Source: Methanobacteriota archaeon (lineage in GTDB: Archaea > Thermoplasmatota > Poseidoniia > Poseidoniales > Thalassarchaeaceae). Taken from it: a DNA stretch of 9,194 bases. A program made the position numbers and the translations under genes. Where the stretch lies: NCBI GenBank assembly GCA_002712645.1, contig PAUH01000008.1, positions 1-9,194 of the forward strand. Direction: 5' to 3'. A model generated the notes under the pieces. That model did not search any database. It saw only the letters and a list, made by a program, of their open reading frames with translations, and was not told the DNA's origin. The stretch's first letter is position 1, and every line of letters starts with the position of its first letter. Below, piece after piece: positions 6,675 through 9,194 of this stretch.

Positions 6675-9194
6675 TCAGATTTTGAATCCGACCTGCTCTT
6701 CAGGGCCGTCATCGGTACCTGCAATCCTTACCTGGCCTTCAGAATCGACAAAGGCGCCTGCTTTGGTGGATGCACCATACATCGAGATCCCTTCTGATCT
6801 GATACGGCTCAACATGCTCTCTCCAAGTGATTTAGACAGATGCCCGACGATGTTCTGGAGTGCTGCTATCGCCCTATCTCTCTGATCTGCGCCAATTTCG
6901 TGATCCGAATATCTGGCTTCTTCGAATATGCCGAAGAATTCTGAAAGGGCCTCTGGAGGGGCTATGCCCCCTAGCATCTGATTGACCGCATATTCGAATT
7001 CTCGAGTGGTCTCATACACCTTCTTCATCGCACCTCTCTGCCTGAAGAACTTGACTAGGTCCTTGTAGCAATTGAAGATGGTCTCGATGTACGAGTTTCT
7101 TCCCTGAAGGGCCCATAGAGAATCTGTGAGTATGCCTCTGAGGATCTCTATGCGGCGCCGTTCGATGTAGTTCCTGTACATGTATGCTCCAAGAAGTAAC
7201 GTGGAGACTGCAATTAGGGAGAGTATCGTTAACACCCTGGCTGTGAAGAAGCTTTGCTGGTCCACTTCTGCCGGGTCAGCGAGTCTGATCCTGGGGGTGT
7301 TATCGAGGTCCGAGCTTACAAATCGGTAATCGCCCTGGAACTCAACTTCTATCCTCCATTCTCCATTCACTGCACGGGGTCCGCCAAGACTGGCTGACTG
7401 TTCGCCCGGAAGATCTTCGCCAGTATACTCAAAGCTGAAGTTGGCGACTCCTTGTTCAGATGTTGTTGTGAAGTAGACCTTGAATAATTCCCAACCCGTT
7501 CCATTGTTGTAGTATTGTGTGAAAACGACAGTTTGACCTTCGACGGCAAGGTCTATCCTATCACGCAGAATTGCTACTGAGCCTTCTACGACTTCTCCAA
7601 CTTGATACCCCTCTGGACGGGCCCATTGTTGACTGAGCAGTATATCTACGCGACTTTGAACTAGAATCTCCACATCAACGAAAGAGCCGTTAATCACGGG
7701 TGCAGTCTCAATCTGACAGCCTCCCGGTACCGATCTAGTTGGCTCATATGCAATCCTGACTGTCCTGAAGCCCTCGAGTTGGTCGCCGCTGGGATCCACG
7801 CCACGCTGGCTTGGATTGTCTTCTTTATCACCGGAGAACCATTCTACCGATCCGGTCCCATCGTTCGTACGGGCGGTGGCAAAGGGTCTCGTATTTGTCT
7901 CAGGATCCAGGTAGATGTTCAGACATTTTCCTCCAACCGGGTTTCCATTCACCTGAGTTAGTCTGGCATCGAAGTGGAATGACTCTTTGAGATACAAGAC
8001 GGGGAATGTGCTACCATTGGCGAATGTGTATGTATCAACGTCATTTCTGAAAGGTCCTATCTCAATCATCTGAAGCGTTGAGTTGGAATATACAGGGAAC
8101 AACATTGTCTTGGTCGCGTTGAGGTATCTGTAGCGGTCTGCATTCTCCCAAGAATTGTATCTGACTTGGACTTTCGCTTGGCCCGCTTGAACGCCTTCTA
8201 AGGAGCACAGTATCTCGAAGAAGCCGTTTATGTCGGTGGTCCCTGGCAAACAAGTTCTGATTCCGAGTTGGCTGCCTAGCATCTCATAATCCACTTTGAC
8301 GTTTCTGAAGCTCAAGTTACGTCCGAGTTCATCTACGAGTTGCCCCGTTACGGTCATTGGCTTTTGTATTGATTCGCCTGTTATAGGGTCGGCCTCCGAA
8401 GTGTAGACGACTTGCTCATCGACGCTCAAAGAGGTCTCGCCGAGAAGATAGAATCCTTCTTCCTGGAACTGGAGGACTCTTCGATAGTGGTCATTGTACA
8501 GGTCTTGTGTGCATTCATCCCACGCACCTGCGATTTCAAGCGCATTGGGCCCCAGTGGCCCGCAGCCCTCATGAGGCAAATTCTCATTGAATCTGAGGAT
8601 CACGTTTACTGGCCCGAAACCATCGGGAAGGAATGACTGAGCATCGGACGTGAGTATTTCGGGGTCGAGGGTCATCTGATGAGTTATCGCGCCTGCGCTC
8701 GGACAGAGATTGTCAACTATCTTCCTATGTACGCGGTCTTCGAAGTCCAATCCTTCCAGTATAAGGGTCACAGTGCCTCCATTTTCACCGCACCCATCTA
8801 GCGCCTGGCCAGAATCTTTCTCAAATGCTGTACGGTTATCATCAGTCACCTGAGCGGTGAAATACCAGTCTTGTCCACTCATCAAAGGACCTGAAACGCT
8901 GGATTGTAGATCGATATACGTACGAGAGACCACCCAGAGGTCTGTTTGGCCCTCAGATGATTGATGCAGCATATCTCCAGAATAGGCGTATGAAAGAGTG
9001 AATGCCCCCAGGGGATGGTCTTGACCAATGGTAAGGTTCACTCGGAATATGCCATTCTTATCCGTGGAAGTGAGACCGTTTGATCCATCTGCGTCCCATG
9101 AATAGGTGACTGGTACCTCTCTAAGGGGCTGCAGAGAGTTATCGACGAGTCTGACTTCGACTGTTCGATTGACGCCCCTGTATAGTCTGGCATC
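6675..9194 (-). CDS. Ig-like surface protein with one membrane helix and DUF4129-like cytoplasmic domain, 5'-truncated
   Basis: The C-terminal 839 residues of a large membrane protein. The frame is open from 9194; the GTG at 9041 is inside an Ig-like strand pattern (WDADGSNG, GIFRVNL, SYAYSGD) and is not the start. About 645 residues are extracellular-looking: beta-rich, repeated Ig/Big-like modules (approx. residues 1-85, 100-220, 280-370, 400-510, 515-640), scattered Cys that may form disulfides, and many N-x-S/T sites such as NLT, NRT, NAT, NST and NGT. A single hydrophobic helix (about 649-673; ILSLIAVSTLLLGAY) is followed by positive RNYIERRR, putting the C-terminus inside. The last ~166 residues are helical and match DUF4129 features: SYIETIFNCYKDLV, YETTREFEYAV and FFGIFEEARYSDHEI. 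DUF4129 occurs in some transglutaminase-like envelope proteins, but no transglutaminase domain is visible here. Function unknown; cell-surface attachment or envelope role inferred. Confidence 0.8.
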   Translation of the reverse strand, partial: DARLYRGVNRTVEVRLVDNSLQPLREVPVTYSWDADGSNGLTSTDKNGIFRVNLTIGQDHPLGAFTLSYAYSGDMLHQSSEGQTDLWVVSRTYIDLQSSVSGPLMSGQDWYFTAQVTDDNRTAFEKDSGQALDGCGENGGTVTLILEGLDFEDRVHRKIVDNLCPSAGAITHQMTLDPEILTSDAQSFLPDGFGPVNVILRFNENLPHEGCGPLGPNALEIAGAWDECTQDLYNDHYRRVLQFQEEGFYLLGETSLSVDEQVVYTSEADPITGESIQKPMTVTGQLVDELGRNLSFRNVKVDYEMLGSQLGIRTCLPGTTDINGFFEILCSLEGVQAGQAKVQVRYNSWENADRYRYLNATKTMLFPVYSNSTLQMIEIGPFRNDVDTYTFANGSTFPVLYLKESFHFDARLTQVNGNPVGGKCLNIYLDPETNTRPFATARTNDGTGSVEWFSGDKEDNPSQRGVDPSGDQLEGFRTVRIAYEPTRSVPGGCQIETAPVINGSFVDVEILVQSRVDILLSQQWARPEGYQVGEVVEGSVAILRDRIDLAVEGQTVVFTQYYNNGTGWELFKVYFTTTSEQGVANFSFEYTGEDLPGEQSASLGGPRAVNGEWRIEVEFQGDYRFVSSDLDNTPRIRLADPAEVDQQSFFTARVLTILSLIAVSTLLLGAYMYRNYIERRRIEILRGILTDSLWALQGRNSYIETIFNCYKDLVKFFRQRGAMKKVYETTREFEYAVNQMLGGIAPPEALSEFFGIFEEARYSDHEIGADQRDRAIAALQNIVGHLSKSLGESMLSRIRSEGISMYGASTKAGAFVDSEGQVRIAGTDDGPEEQVGFKI

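Noticed and set aside
6675..9041. Surface protein starting at the GTG at 9041
   Set aside because: Fifty-one further codons upstream are open and continue an Ig-like strand pattern to the window edge; no signal peptide follows the GTG.

Overview
The window is a gene-dense, chromosomal archaeal segment with mid-range GC. Archaea-type ribosomal proteins L18e, L13 and S9, RNA polymerase subunit RpoN and a PAC2-family protein point to a euryarchaeon. A bacterial-type NAD+-dependent DNA ligase and a very large Ig-like surface protein lie beside this cluster, which would suit a planktonic marine lineage such as Marine Group II (Poseidoniales) or a relative. That placement is inference from gene content only. 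I see no mobile elements, CRISPR arrays or phage genes.

Layout. (1) Positions 1-758, plus strand: the 3' part of a DEDDh (DnaQ/ExoX-like) exonuclease whose start lies left of the window. (2) 745-1902, minus strand: a stand-alone PD-(D/E)XK nuclease with a predicted 4Fe-4S cluster; its end overlaps the exonuclease end by 14 bp. (3) 1970-2773, plus strand: a PAC2-family (proteasome assembly chaperone-like) protein, divergent from the nuclease across about 67 bp. (4) 2770-4926, minus strand: full-length LigA, overlapping the PAC2 gene end by 4 bp and ending in a PCNA-box-like tail. (5) 4944-5021, minus strand: tRNA-Pro(GGG). (6) 5073-6566, minus strand: rpoN, rps9, rpl13 and rpl18e, very tightly packed (transcribed in the reverse of this order). 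(7) 6675-9194, minus strand: the C-terminal 839 residues of an Ig-like surface protein with one membrane helix and a DUF4129-like cytoplasmic domain; its start lies right of the window.

How the parts fit. The L18e-L13-S9-RpoN block is the classical archaeal S9-type operon (translation plus transcription). The tRNA and then ligA follow on the same strand with short gaps, so ligA may be read from ribosomal-operon transcription. Two nucleases and a ligase lie within 5 kb, which suggests a loose DNA-repair neighbourhood, but the mixed strands mean it is not one operon. Several starts are supported by a Shine-Dalgarno of the GGTGA type 5-6 nt upstream. The most interesting signal is the QRSLFEY C-terminus of LigA, which resembles an archaeal PCNA-interacting peptide on an enzyme family that evolved in bacteria without PCNA.
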